Source: Lithobates sylvaticus (lineage: Eukaryota; Chordata; Amphibia; Anura; Ranidae). From it: a DNA stretch of 64,000 bases. A program made the position numbers and the translations under genes. Positions 21,371 to 32,352 of the stretch are shown one piece after another; position 1 is the stretch's first letter, and each line of letters starts with the position of its first letter. The notes beneath the pieces are model-generated. The model was not told where the DNA came from. It saw nothing but the letters and a program-made list of their open reading frames with translations, and ran no database searches. The stretch spans positions 35,332,026 through 35,396,025 of the forward strand of contig CM053029.1 of the NCBI GenBank assembly GCA_028564925.1. Reading direction: 5' to 3'.

Positions 21371-22504
21371 TGCCGCGTACACACGTTCGGAGCCGCGCTG
21401 TGCTGGGACCAGGACTGTGACATCACAAGGGGGCGGGGTCACCATGTGACATGAGCATGTGACCCTGTCCCCTTGTCCCTATATAAGTCCCAGCACAGCA
21501 CGGCTCTGGCATTCCGGCCAGAGACCGCGACGGGTCAACATCGGAAGAAGAAGAAGAGGAATAAGAAGAAGGCGGCGCCGGCGGCGCAGAAAACGACGAC
21601 CGCGGCAAGAACAGAAGAGACCCCGGAAGACCCCCGAAGGCGGATCGAGACCCCCAGACGACGGCGTTGACGACGAAGAAGGTAGCTGGCCTCCTCTGCT
21701 CGGTAAAAGAGCTAGGTAAATAGCGAAGGAGTCCGGCGAGAAGACCCCCCAAGATGGAAGAAGACCCCCGGAGCAGTGCAATAAAATATTTTTTTAAATT
21801 GTGTGTTTTTTTTTCTTTACACTTTACACCTTAGGTGAATGGGTAGGGGTACATCGTACCCCATACTCATTCACATAGGGTGGGGGGCCGGGATCTGGGG
21901 GCCCCCTTATTAAAGGGGGCTCCTGGATTCCGATAAGCCCCCGCCCGCAGACCCCGACAACCAACGGCCAGGGTTGTCGGGAAGAGGCCCTTGTCCTCAT
22001 CAACATGGGGACAAGGTGCTTTGGGGTGGGGGGGGCGCACGGCCCCCCTTTCCCCAGGGCACCCCCCATGTTGAGGCACGCGGCCTGGTATGGTTCAGGA
22101 GGGGGGGGGCGCTCGCTCGTCCCCACCTCTTTCCTGGCCTGCCGGGCTGCGTGCTCGGATAAGGGTCTGAGATGGATAAATCCATGCCAGGTGACGGGGC
22201 TAGCGCGGCGGCATTCACTGCCTTCGCTAGCTCCGTCTACCTGAAGTCACGTGCTAAATGAACGGACTTTCTGATGAGCGGCAAGTCCATTAATTTCAAA
22301 AGTCCGGCGGACTAGCCTACTAACGGCGGGATTGTCCGCCGGACTGCCAAGTCCAGCGGATAATTTTAAAACCAAACCTAAAACCTAGTCCGCCGGACTT
22401 TTGGTGCCAAAAAGTCCGCCGGCGCCCACACACGAGGGGATTGTCCGGCGGACTCGAGTCCAGCGGACAATCCCGCGGGATAGTCCCTTCGCGTGTACGC
22501 GGCA
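21371..22504 (+). mobile_element. 1.13 kb non-autonomous Harbinger-type element
   Basis: The element runs from TGCCGCGTACACACG to the inverted CGTGTACGCGGCA and is flanked by TTA on both sides (21368-21370 and 22505-22507), the 3-bp target repeat typical of PIF/Harbinger. The right third is made of TCCGCCGGAC/GTCCGGCGGAC palindromic words. The middle holds a purine-rich GAAGAAGAAG tract and a GC-rich stretch. Open frames here are arginine-rich translation of that tract and show no transposase motif. A close relative, inverted and doubled, lies at 44349-46225. Confidence 0.85.
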
Positions 22505-22507
22505 TTA

Positions 22508-22860
22508 GTGCCACCCCACACTGTAAAATATATTCTTCCTATAGCAGCCATAACGGGTCTCTGTTCAGTGCTACTAGCGAGTTGGTGTGCTATAGTGTGC
22601 TATTGTGATTCTAGTGTGAGTGTAAAGTATCAGTTTAGTGTGAATCCAGTGATAGATCAGTGTGAGTGTAGTGCGAACATTTATTTTTACTCAGGGCTGG
22701 CCCAAGACATTGTGCTGCCTGGGTCCAAGAATGAAATGCTGCCCCCCCCCCCCAAAAAAATCACGCCCACCAAAAGGCCCCCACATCCATTAATTGATAT
22801 CATGATAAGTATATACTCAACCTCTTATAACTCGATCCGTCTCATGGTTGCTCCCTCACT
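22508..22860. other. Repeat-like non-coding stretch
   Basis: A TAGTGTGAGTGTAAAGTATC-like run repeats the word GTGTGAGTGTA at about 22615 and 22660. A C-run and A-run (22742-22760) follow a GCTGGCCCAAGACATTGTGCT segment that looks like the start of another MITE. I could not resolve its ends. Confidence 0.3.
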
Positions 22861-22869
22861 AACCCTATA

Positions 22870-23790
22870 ATGCTACATTACTTCCATCTGGGACAGGCTC
22901 AAAACACGTCACAGTGTTCAATCGCCACACAAATCTCCCCTTTCGCCTCTTTCTCGACATGGTCCTCAGTCAGCCTTTCCGAGAGTATACGTTTTTTTAC
23001 CTCCACCACAATCCTGTCGTTCCCGCCCATATGCAAATCCTACAATATTCCTTCCTCTGAACTTTTTTGCTATTTCAAAACACTCTCTGATTCCATTGAC
23101 CCCTCCGACCCTTTCACATACTAAATGTCCTCATTTAACATTTAAAGATGTTTGTAAAAGTGACCCTTACTGGAGGGGTCTTATTTCAGATCTGTATCAA
23201 CAACTACTAGATATCATCAGCACTAACACCCCCTCATATGTCGCTAAATGGGAGAGGGACCTTGGCATTATTTTAGATCCTTTCGATTCGACCCACATAT
23301 GGGAAGCCACCAAGTCTTCCTCTCAGAACATTGTAGCACTAGAAACAAACTCCAGATTTTTGTCACACTACCCCCCCCCCCCCCATTGCTTTTGTGGTTG
23401 CAATAATATAGGCACCCACTTTTATATTTGGTGGGAATGCCCAGTTGTACAGGCCTTTTGGTTGGATATTTTTGACAGTCTTGCTAAACTTTTTGATTTG
23501 CCTATTACACGGGACCCCTCTGTGGCACTTTTGAATAAGAAACCACAGGACATGAGTCCTCAACAATTCAAACTGTTGCTCCAGGTCACCACTGCGGCTA
23601 AACAGACCATAGCGAGAGCCTGGAAAACTCCCTCCCTTTGTGTTCTGGCAGTTTAAAATAGGGTCACGCAAGCTATGATCCATGCCAAAATTGAATCCGT
23701 ACTCTAGGAAAAGTTGCCAAATAGGAGAAACTCTGGGACCCATGGGTGTATATGGATTGTGCTCTTCATATTGGTTAAATAAGGGCTTTA
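22870..23790 (+). mobile_element. L1-group LINE fragment, ORF2 C-terminal part
   Basis: The frame 23096-23656 encodes the C-terminal zinc-knuckle region of an L1-group ORF2: a CFCGCNNIGTHFYIWWECP segment gives C-x2-C, H and C in the family's spacing, followed by VQAFWLDIFD. An upstream frame with SELFCYFKTLSDS belongs to the same region after a frameshift near 23100. Wording differs from the full-length LINE at 2.9-10.9 kb (WWECP rather than FWECP, little identity elsewhere), so it is another subfamily. It lacks the endonuclease and the reverse transcriptase core. Confidence 0.72.
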
Positions 23791-24036
23791 CTTACCTGTC
23801 ATTTGTGGCTGATTAGCTCCTCAGTTAGCAAATTTTTTTTGTTTTATTTTTGTTTGGATTTTGTAGTTTTGGTATTGCTGATTATTGGCAACCTTTTTCT
23901 TATGGACTTAGGTTCTATAAAACAGTACAAATATATGTAGCCATTATAGTCATGGTTGATATTAAGGCGAGAATTAATGAGGTTGTTACAGTTATAGTTT
24001 GGCTTGTCTTTGGAACTTCACATTCTCAATTTTTTC
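23791..24036. other. Unassigned AT-rich stretch
   Basis: Possibly the 3' UTR of the LINE fragment just upstream, since it is T-rich, but no poly-A tail or target repeat can be seen. Confidence 0.25.
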
Positions 24037-24044
24037 CTCTAGAT

Positions 24045-24192
24045 CAGGGATCCTCAAACTACGGCCCTCCAGCTGTTGCAGAACTACACATCCCATGAGG
24101 CATTGTAAAACTCTGACATTCACAGACATGACTAGGCATGATGGGAATTGTAGTTCCTGAACAACTGGAGGGCCGCAGTTTGAAGACCTCTG
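24045..24192. mobile_element. 148-bp hAT MITE with exact 8-bp target repeat
   Basis: The element begins CAGGGATCCTCAAACTACGG and ends with the imperfect inverse CCGCAGTTTGAAGACCTCTG. CTCTAGAT flanks both sides (24037-24044 and 24193-24200). The body is a near-perfect foldback: CCCTCCAGCTGTTGCAGAAC on the left pairs with GTTCCTGAACAACTGGAGGG on the right. The 8-bp target and CAGGG ends place it with hAT MITEs. Confidence 0.88.
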
Positions 24193-24200
24193 CTCTAGAT

Positions 24201-25130
24201 GGTGATAATGACGAAACAGACTTTGTGTGCATGATGATGTCATCACACATACATGCGTGATGACGTCATGGCACGTGTAATGTGGCGCCCATCTTAGAAT
24301 ATATCTATAAACAGAAGTGAAGTAAAATTCAAGTCGCCATTTGCCATGTGGTGATCTGCTCGTTTTTTTTTAGGTGCACATTTTTTTCACTTTTTTGTTT
24401 GGGTTCACGTGATTTTTGCAGGGAGTAGGCGGGGGATCCCATGTTTACCTCCATTTATTTGATTGGCATACACCGTGCTATAATGAATGGGAACAGGAGT
24501 GGGATGGACAATTAGTGAGTGTGGTTTGGACTATTATTTTATTACGTCCACCATATACCCCATCTATGCGAGTATTGGGTTGGACTTTGTCCTTTACTCT
24601 CACCATTTAAAGTCATACAACTAACTACTGGTGAGAAGTGACATTTATGACTACCTTGCTGAGACCACAACTAGATTAATTAATAAAGTCCTTTGAGTTG
24701 GGCTCTATCCTGTGGGCTTTGGTGCGTGGAAATGTGCTTCCCCGTTGTGCACAGATTGATTTACTTGCCACAGTAAGGGATATAACTCTTTTTAGACAAC
24801 TAAGGCCATCAGTTTAGTTTGCTTGAAGTTCTGAAATACATCATACATGCATGGGTGTATTTACGCTAATGTACTAAATCATCTGAACTGAAATAAAATT
24901 AAAATAAAATTATATTTATAAAATATTTTTGTACTTTTTTTTTTGTTTCAGAACGAGATGGAAAGTATCTTTTATCTGGAGTACATTCGGGAAGGTAATA
25001 CACAAAACATGATATCATACTTACAGTATAACTTATCAAAAATGTTAGCACTGTATTCAGTAGTACTAGTCAAGTTAAAAGGTCACTCCATCCAAATCTG
25101 ATATTTTAGTGTTTGGTAGATGCAGGAGAG
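24201..25130. other. Unassigned stretch
   Basis: A GCATGATGATGTCATCACACATACATGCGTGATGAC-like palindromic cluster occurs at 24230-24270 and may be part of a short foldback repeat. The rest has no recognised gene or element. A possible 43-base exon at 24952-24994 was considered and is discussed among the rejected items. Confidence 0.3.
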
Positions 25131-25955
25131 TAGGGATGAGCCGAACAGCCGATGAGCCGAACACTCCCCTGTTCGGTTCGCAGCAGAACCTGCGAACAGA
25201 CCTAAAGCTTTTGTGAACTTTAGAACCCTATTAAAGTCCAAGGGGGCATGTATCAATGCAACAAAAAGTTTTAAAAACGGCAGTTTTTTCAGGAGCAGTG
25301 ATTTTAATAATGCTTAAAGTAAAACAATAAAAGTGTAATATTCCTTTAAATTTCATACCTGGGGGGTGTGTATAATATGCCTGTAAAGGGGCACATGTTT
25401 CCTGTGCTTAGAACTGTCCCTGCACAAAGTGTCATTTTTGCAGGAAAAAAAGCTATTTAAAATCACTTGCGGCTAATGAATTGTCGGCTCCCGTAACACA
25501 GAGAACAGTCATTCATTGAAAGTCATGGATAAAAAAAAAGTCATTGATGAAAAAAAAAATAAAAAAAAATGATGTGGGGTTCCCTCTAAATATCCATCCC
25601 AGACCCTTTAGGTCTGGGATGGATTTTAAGGGGAACCCCGCGCCAAAAAAAAAAATGGCGTGGGGTCCCTCTCAAAATCCATACCGGACCCTTATCCGAG
25701 CACGCAAACTGGCAGGCCGCAGGAAAGCGCCCCCCCCCCTCCTGAACCATACCAGGCCACATGCCCTCAACATTGGGAGGGTGCTTTGGGGGTCTGTGAC
25801 CCCTCAAAGCACCATGTCCCCATGTTGTTGGGGACAAGGACCTCGCCCCCACAACCCTGGCCATTGGTTGTGGGGGTCTGCGGGCGGGGGCTTATCGGAA
25901 TCTATCGGAACCCCCAGATCCTGGCCTCCCCCCCCTGTGTGAAATGGTAAGGGGG
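25131..25955 (+). mobile_element. hAT-family fragment with TAGGGATGAGC left end
   Basis: It opens with TAGGGATGAGCCGAAC, the same terminus as the 5.69 kb hAT, and then carries the TTCGGTTCGCAGCAGAACC subterminal block. The following part (GACCTAAAGCTTTTGTGAAC to GGCAGTTTTTTCAGGAGCAG) is the complement of the right subterminal region of that hAT (about 20080-20330), so this copy has like sequence at the opposite end. Beyond 25550 the interior (GGCGTGGGGTCCCTCTC, CCTTATCCGAGCACGC) matches the copy at 63.6 kb. No right terminus was found. Confidence 0.65.
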
Positions 25956-26009
25956 TACAACTCACAGGAGTGAAAAAAGTAAGTGCACTCCTGTGACCCA
26001 CATGAGAAG

Positions 26010-27180
26010 TATGGTAATAATTAGGTTATTTAGACTGGTGTGTTGGGGTTCAGCAAAGGATTTATATGTATGGGGGTACCAGTCCAGGAGAAGATGCCAA
26101 TAGAGGGAGAGATTGAATATGTGAGTTAGAGAGCATATAATAGAGCAAGACAGTGACCAGAGTAGTTGGATGGAAAAGGGTCCAGGGGCAGGTGGTGAGG
26201 TGGGCATCAGCAGTTTCAAAACCTCTTCTGTAGTGACAGGGTCTAAAGAGAAAAGTGTTAAATGTGGTGGAAAACATGGTTTATTAATTAGGGGAGATAA
26301 CTGGACAGTGGAGATCTCATCACAAATTGCATTCATCTTGTTTTTGAAATTATTGAAAATATCCTGTAGCAAGGTAAAGGTAGAAATGTTGATGAGCATT
26401 GGACTAGAGGGTGTTGATGAGAGTGTTGAAACACATCTGTTTAGTTGCATGGAGGGAGGAATTATTTTCTAGGAGAGCAGCTTAATACAGGGTCAACTCT
26501 TATGCCACGTACACACGGTCGGAATTCTCGTCGGAAAAAGTTCTGATGGCTTTCCCGTCGGAATGCCGACGGAATTTCGCTCAAACTGTCTTGCCTACAC
26601 ACGGTCACACCAAATTCCGACGGTCAATAACACCGCAACATACAACACGTTCGACGGCACTATAGAAGGGAAGTTTAATGCTCCCGAGCATGCGTCGAAT
26701 TGTTTCCGAGCATGCGTCGGAATTTTGCGTGTCGGAATTGCATACACATGATTGGAAAATTTCCATCGGAAATTCCGACCATGTGTACGCGGCATTAGAG
26801 CAACCTTGTTTTATACCACAAATGGCTATATTGTTTGAGACTTTGGGAGCCATCTGTTTGCCAGGGTTGTAGAGTTCTTGCCTAATTCTGCATGTAGTGA
26901 GGGGAGCAAGTGTGTCCAGGGAGGAAAAGAGTGAGCTGTTGTAGACAGAAGTGGCCAGGTCAGGTAGGGCGGGGTGAGATAATATTGTAGCGGGAGTTAG
27001 TAGCAAAATAGAGAAGAAAGAGGTTGACATGGCGAAGGTTTCTTTAGTTGACTACATACAATTTGGAGGGATGGTGATTGAGGACAGGATGAGTGTGAAA
27101 CTTCTAAGGTCGTAGTAAGGGTAAATGGGCATTGGAAACGTTGAGAGAAATGCAGAGGTAAAAGAATATAAAGTCATAGC
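26010..27180 (-). mobile_element. L2-type LINE fragment, minus strand, with nested MITE
   Basis: The minus-strand frame 25962-26450 includes VTTEEVLKLLMPTSPPAPGP, IICSLTHIFNLSLYWHL and WYPHTYKS, which correspond to the linker and first reverse-transcriptase motifs of L2-like LINEs (family form EEVxxLLxxxxPTTCxLDPIPT and NxSLxxGxxPxxWK). Farther upstream on the same strand, LFSSLDTLAPLTTCRIRQEL (near 26900) matches the conserved end of the endonuclease region. A Harbinger MITE at 26503-26794 splits the two. At least two frame changes make it non-functional. Confidence 0.72.
26503..26794. mobile_element. 292-bp Harbinger-type MITE
   Basis: Ends TGCCACGTACACACGGTCGG and inverted CCGACCATGTGTACGCGGCA, flanked by TTA at 26500-26502 and 26795-26797. 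The interior is a foldback of TTCCGACGG/CCGTCGGAA words. It is inserted in the L2 fragment, so it is younger than that. Confidence 0.9.
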
Positions 27181-27424
27181 TGTTGCCATCAGCGTGGGTA
27201 GGAGTGTGTATCATTGTGTTAGGTATCATTGTAATCCCTGCTCACTGTTGTTTTTTGTGTGCTGACTCCAGCCCCTTCATCATGGTTCCTTGTGTCCTAG
27301 GCCATCTCTTGCTCAGCATTGTATATTTGTAGCCTGTTTTTTTACCTAAGACCTTCTTCGTGCAGACATTGGCTATATATTCACCCTGGACACATTAACC
27401 CTATAAAGGGTGTATTTTTAAATA
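27181..27424. other. Unassigned stretch
   Basis: No gene or repeat end recognised. Confidence 0.25.
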
Positions 27425-27428
27425 CTAG

Positions 27429-28431
27429 TGTAGCACTAACCCCCCGAAGGAGCTGCTGGTTTTATTTGGGCTTACCGTTACCTCACCTGCTTGCTTCTCC
27501 GTCTTGGGGATCCCCTGGAAAATGGCCCAAAGAATTTTGAAACTGACACTGAATCCTCTTTTGGTTATTTATTTAGAAAAAAGACAAAGTCTCTTAATAA
27601 CGGGTAGAGGGTTAGGGGTGAGTTCAGGCACTTAAATTGCAGGGTGAAGGTATTAGAAGAATCCAGAGGATAAAACTGTTCCACAAACTGGATCCAGCAA
27701 CCCCCCGATAGGCCTCTCTCACTAGGCCTAGCAGTCGCTGGGATGCTCGGTAAAGTCTCTGCCACAGACTTGTGAGTTACACTTGAGCGTTACTGAGGGA
27801 TTTGGATGAATTTAAAGAACTGACATACGGTACCAGTTTCTCTCAGCAAATCTGGCAATACCGTATGAGTGTTGATCCAGGTTGCGTCCTTCAACTAAGT
27901 CTCCAAGCTCCTTCAGAGAAACCAGCCTTGCGCATGGTCTTCTCCTGAAAGGGTCCTCCCCTGGGGTTCTTCAGTTGCTGGGCCTATCCCTTCAGATGAG
28001 ACGGCACCGGACCATCCCTGGATCAGTAGGCTCCGAAATTCGAGACATAGGATGCATAGTTCCGCCCCCCAGGCCAGGAGGGCCATGGGACTGGGTCAGG
28101 AGGACCACCAGAACCAAACAGACAGAAAAATCCACCCCGAAGTATGGCGTCGGTACCTTAAACCCCACCCCCCAGAATGCACAGAGAGAGAAACCCTCCC
28201 ACTCGGCTGGTTCCGAGCAGTAAGTGGCATTCAATGCATCCAGCTAGACTGCGTTTCTACTCTTGCCGGTGGTGACAGCAAAACCTGCGGTCAAGGAGAA
28301 CCCAGTGCAACCCAGCTGGACTGGTACTGAAACCAGAAATTTAGAGAAATTATCCTGAAGCCCAACTGTGGCTTCAGGCAACTTAATTTTGCAAAAACAA
28401 TAGCGCCTGCTTGTCAGGAGCCAGCACTACA
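27429..28431. mobile_element. 1.0 kb TGTAG-ended non-autonomous transposon, copy 1
   Basis: The element starts TGTAGCACTAACCCC and ends CAGCACTACA, so the terminal eight or so bases are inverted repeats with one mismatch. CTAG stands on both sides (27425-27428 and 28432-28435), suggesting a 4-bp target repeat. It shares internal order with the second copy at 38579: a GGGCTTACCG-T-TACCTC block after the left end, a TCTCTGCCACAGACT block, a GCGATACCGTA- or GCAATACCGTA-type block, and a CTCCTGAA/CTCCGAAGRGTCCTCCCC block. No transposase frame is visible. I cannot place it in a superfamily with confidence. Confidence 0.72.
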
Positions 28432-28435
28432 CTAG

Positions 28436-28811
28436 TCCTACTTTTTTTCCTCTCATTCACTTTTAGTAGTCCTAGCTATAATCTGTTTTCGTTTTTGGTA
28501 ATAGTCTAAGTTGAGCTCAGCCTTCTATCCGTGCATTAATCTAAGCATTAATCTAAGCAGGATTACAGCCATTTTCCTAGTTTACCCTACTTGTATATTT
28601 TTTCATTGTTTGGGTAATGTCCCTCATTATGCTCAGCTGGGCTGCCTTGTATATTAGTTTAGGCAGGTATAGCATTGTTCTCTTTGTATACCAGCTCTAG
28701 CCATGTCCAACCTTGTTTTTTATGTATATCAGTCCCGGCCACACATCATTTGTCTTCCTACACTTGATAGGCATGCTCAGATGTAAACTCTCTGTCTCTG
28801 TTTGCTTTACA
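28436..28811. other. Stretch before the LAMP-like exon
   Basis: T-rich non-coding sequence; the last part, CTCTCTGTCTCTGTTTGCTTTACAG, is a good polypyrimidine tract and acceptor for the exon at 28813. Nothing else is recognised. Confidence 0.4.
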
Positions 28812-28812
28812 G

Positions 28813-28980
28813 AAGGGAACGGCCTATATCTTTATATGTTTTCAAAAACCTATGTTATCCCACTTGGGCATTATTTTACCAGTAAGGGGGTGAACTTCGA
28901 AGATGCACCCGATGTAAACGTTGTGCTCCTGGATCTCAAAGTTCAGGCCTTTAAAGTGAATGAAAGCAATTTTGGAAATG
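28813..28980 (+). CDS. Candidate exon resembling the last luminal part of LAMP glycoproteins
   Basis: The 168-base block is bounded by a pyrimidine-rich tract with CAG in front and a GTAAGC donor behind. Its frame reads from EGNGLYLYMFSKTYVIPLGH to LLDLKVQAFKVNESNFGNG. LAMP-family membrane glycoproteins of lysosomes have a closely similar order just before the transmembrane exon (PLGxxYxC, then a hydrophobic beta strand, then DLRVQPF or KVWVQAFKV, then a QFG or KYS turn). Both exon borders are phase 1, and the end falls where LAMP genes are split before the last exon. The position matching the conserved Cys is Ser (AGT, 28881-28883). No downstream transmembrane exon was found in the window. 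It could be a real divergent LAMP-like gene, a related beta-prism domain such as the V-ATPase accessory subunit, or a dead exon. Confidence 0.45.
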
Positions 28981-31148
28981 GTAAGCCACACTAGATGAAA
29001 ATATTGATTATGCATTTTACCTGCAGCTTTAACTTATAGTGATCTAATTTTACCACTGTGGAATCATCTCATCAAGTTGTCCATCACATTTTTCCTTTAT
29101 TAATTAACAACTTTTTTGTTTTACCTTAATATTAATTCCCTGTATCATGGGCCACAGCGTTTTCTAATTTAGGGTTGGTGCCCCGGCTCTCTCACCTTAA
29201 CCTTTTACCCCACTCCTGAAATAAACTGTACTAACATAACTACATAACATACATAACAGGCTTTTAAAGGCCTCTCCTTTGAAAATTCTGTTTCTCTGGT
29301 TGACCCTCTGGCTTCAGTACTGTACTTTAAAGCCATATTTTTTTTAATAAAATGCTTATAATAGGACTTATATGATCTTGATATTCTTTAAAAAAATGCC
29401 TTATTTCTTCTTGCTCTGCTAATGTGCTAGCTAATGTGATAGAACTGGGCAAGTGACAGTTACTAATTATAAAGACATCAGGGGCCTAGTAGACCCCCAA
29501 CATCTTCCCAACACTCTGATCCCACACTGGACTGTGCTTTATCCAGCTTTCTAGCCAGGATTTTGATAGCTGTGAACCAGAAATGTTTAGAACTTAGCCA
29601 CCCTGGGTTCACTACTGAGCAGGATAGATTGGAGATACAGTGGTCCTGGGCTTCTAGGAAGAGTGGGAGAATATGTGATCTACACAGTGGGGAATGTCCA
29701 GCAGGAGTGCCACTTAAGAATTATGTAAAAGTAATTGGGTGTCTTTACTGCCACCCAGATCAAACCAAGGCTGAAGAAATAAAGTTCCCTGCTGCTACTG
29801 TTGAGTGAGCGTGCTTTGACCTCTTCAAGGTTTAGACTTATCAGGCACATCTGAAGGGCTGAAGGGGTTCAAGAAGAACTTTATTAGAATAGTTGGAAAA
29901 TACATGACCATTTAGACAACAATTTGGTCAGGAGTAGGTAATGTACAACAATAAGCCCTTTTCAGGGGCCTAGCTATAAGGGTCACATGGGTCGCAATTG
30001 TGACCTAGCCCCATGCTTCAGAGGGCCCATGCGGCCCCCTTGTATACCTGGATAGAAGAGGTGGCATATAGAGGAACTGATCCCCCCCCATCTTCTTCTG
30101 AAGCTGATGAATGCCTTCTTCTCCTTCTCTCCCTCCCACCAGCATCCAGCATTCAGTGGCAGCTGCCCCTCCTATCCAGCTTCTTTATGCTGCCCCCTTT
30201 CGCACTGTGCCCTCTCCTGGCCTACCCTGGTCTGGCAAGCAGGGAAGGGGCCGGTAAATGTGACATTTACCAGCCTCTTCCTTTTCTGAATGAATAGAAT
30301 AAGTGATTGGTACCAAGTACTAAATCTGTTCATTCCTAACTGAGAAATAGTAAGTGTTTACTTTGCTTCAGTTTGTAAATGAGCGTGAAGCTCTGTATGG
30401 AGCTATTCCTGTCCATTCATTTTGTGCAGCTAAGGCTGCAGAGATGGAGATTGAGGGCTGTGTCCTCAGTCTTCTTTCTCTGTCCCAAAAGTGGAACATC
30501 AGAGGTCTGTTTAGACCCCTGATATTTCACCAAATCCCCCAACAAAGGCTCTGAAAAAACAAATGAAAGAAAAAACAAAACAAAAATTATGTAATAAAAA
30601 ATTAAATAACATAGTAAAATATAATAATAAAAAAACATTAAAAACTACTGACAATGGTGGTGGAAATGCCAGGATCACAAAGGTCACACTTGCGACTGGG
30701 CCCTGGTGTTCTGCCACCGGGCTTGGAAAGAAGGGTCCCGTCTGGGAGTCAGGGGAGCCCTTCAGGGTTTTTTTTCACTGGGACCCTAAAGGTTCTCGTT
30801 ATGCCTCTTGCCATTTGCTATGTACAGTACATTGTATAGAGTGCAGTGGTCAGCAGTATATGCCATAGTGCCCCTTATTTTGCTGTATAGCAGGAGAAAG
30901 AGATGGCCGGTGTCTGGGGACGACAGGAGAACAAAATAGCCGGTGTTGATAAACAGCAGAAGAAAAAAATAATTTCGCAAAAAAAAGTCCGGTATTAATG
31001 ATAAGGGTAAAGATAAATTGCCCAGTGTTGTTGGTCAGGGGGAGAAAAATATCCATTATTAGTGGTCAACAAAAGATATAAAAGGCCAAACAGGAGGAGA
31101 AAATGTGTCATATACCTGGTTGAGCTTGAGTTGACAAGAGGGCTTCCC
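28981..31148. other. Long stretch without a recognised gene
   Basis: It would be intron or downstream sequence if the exon at 28813 is real. A block at 29955-30040 (GGGGCCTAGCTATAAGGGTC then GGGCCCATGCGGCCCCC) resembles the start of the MITE-like piece at 50248-50285. The open frames (29563-29808, 30013-30297, 30354-30554) have no motif. No transmembrane exon of LAMP type was seen. Confidence 0.35.
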
Positions 31149-31151
31149 TTA

Positions 31152-31508
31152 TGCCGTGTACCCACGATCAGACTTTTCGATGGACTTGGTCCGGCGGACC
31201 GGAATCCGTCTAGAAATAAAACATGTTTCAAATCTTTCCGACGGACTCGAGTCCGGTCGAAAAATCCAGTCGTCTGTGTGCTAGTCCGACGGACAAAAAC
31301 TGACGCTAGGGCAGCTATTGGCTACTGGCTATGAACTTCCTTATTCTAGTCCGGTTGTACGTCATCACATTCAAATTCGTATGACTTTTGTAGTGATCGT
31401 GTGTGGGCAAGTCCGTTCGTTTGAAAGTCCGGCGGACCTCCGCTGCAAAGTCCGTCGGAAAGACTTCGGACCTAGTCCGTCGAAAAGTCTGATTGTGTGT
31501 ACGGGGCA
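31152..31508. mobile_element. 357-bp Harbinger-type MITE
   Basis: Ends TGCCGTGTACCCACGATCAG and inverted CTGATTGTGTGTACGGGGCA, with TTA on both sides (31149-31151 and 31509-31511). Internal words GGTCCGGCGGACCGGA and TCCGTCGGAAAG pair as a foldback. The 38-bp minisatellite starts directly after the right target repeat. Confidence 0.88.
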
Positions 31509-31509
31509 T

Positions 31510-32352
31510 TACACCTGTAATGTTATTATGGACAGGATTGGTATAAGAGGACCTGTAATGTTATTATGGACAAGATTGGTATAAGAGGACCTGTAATGTT
31601 ATTATGGCAGGATTGGGATAAGAGGACCTGTAATGTTATTATGGCAGGATTGGGATAAGAGGACCTGTAATGTTATTATGGACAGGATTGGTATAAGAGG
31701 ACCTGTAATGTTATTATGGCAGGATTGGGATAAGAGGACCTGTAATGTTATTATGGACAGGATTGGGATAAGAGGACCTGTAATGTTATTATGGACAGGA
31801 TTGGGGTAAGAGGACCTGTAATGTTATTATGGACAGGATGGGGATAAGAGGACCTGTAATGTTATTATGGACAGGATTGGGATAAGAGGACTTGTAATGT
31901 TATTATGGACAGGATTGGGAGAAGAGGACTTGTAGTGTTATTATGGACAGGATTGGGATAAGAGGACTTGTAGTGTTATTATGGACAGGATTGGGATAAG
32001 AGGACTTGTAATGTTATTATGGACAGGATTGGGATAAGAGGACTTGTAATGTTATTATGGACAGGATTGGGATAAGAGGACCTGTAGTGTTATTATGGAC
32101 AGGATTGGGATAAGAGGACTTGTAATGTTATTATGGACAGGATTGGGATAAGAGGACCTGTAATGTTATTATGGACAGGATTGGGATAAGAGGACTTGTA
32201 ATGTTATTATGGACAGGATTGGGATAAGAGGACCTGTAATGTTATTATGGACAGGATTGGAATATGAGGACTTGTAGTGTTATTATGGACAGGATTGGGA
32301 TAGGAGGACCTGTAATGTTATTATGGACAGGATTGGGATAAGAGGACTTGTA
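31510..32352 (+). repeat. 38-bp minisatellite, about 22 copies
   Basis: The unit has two halves, ACCTGTAATGTTATTATGGA and CAGGATTGGGATAAGAGG. Copies differ by single changes: C or T at the third base, AATG or AGTG, GGTATAAG or GGGATAAG, and a one-base-shorter GGCAGG form clustered in the left part. The distribution of variants (GGCAGG left, ACTTG right) shows that neighbouring copies are most alike, as expected for unequal exchange. No open frame persists. Confidence 0.93.

Noticed and set aside
21459-21781. Arginine-rich open frames on both strands
   Set aside because: They translate a GAAGAAG/GGCGGC tract inside a non-autonomous Harbinger element and recur with it at 45 kb.
24952-24994. 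A 43-base block between a T-rich CAG acceptor and a GTAATA donor, in phase with the LAMP-like exon
   Set aside because: Very short, weak donor, and its translation has no clear LAMP match; chance splice-site pairs of this quality are common.
30354-30640. Possible small host exon
   Set aside because: No paired splice sites and no family similarity; A-rich flank explains the open frame.
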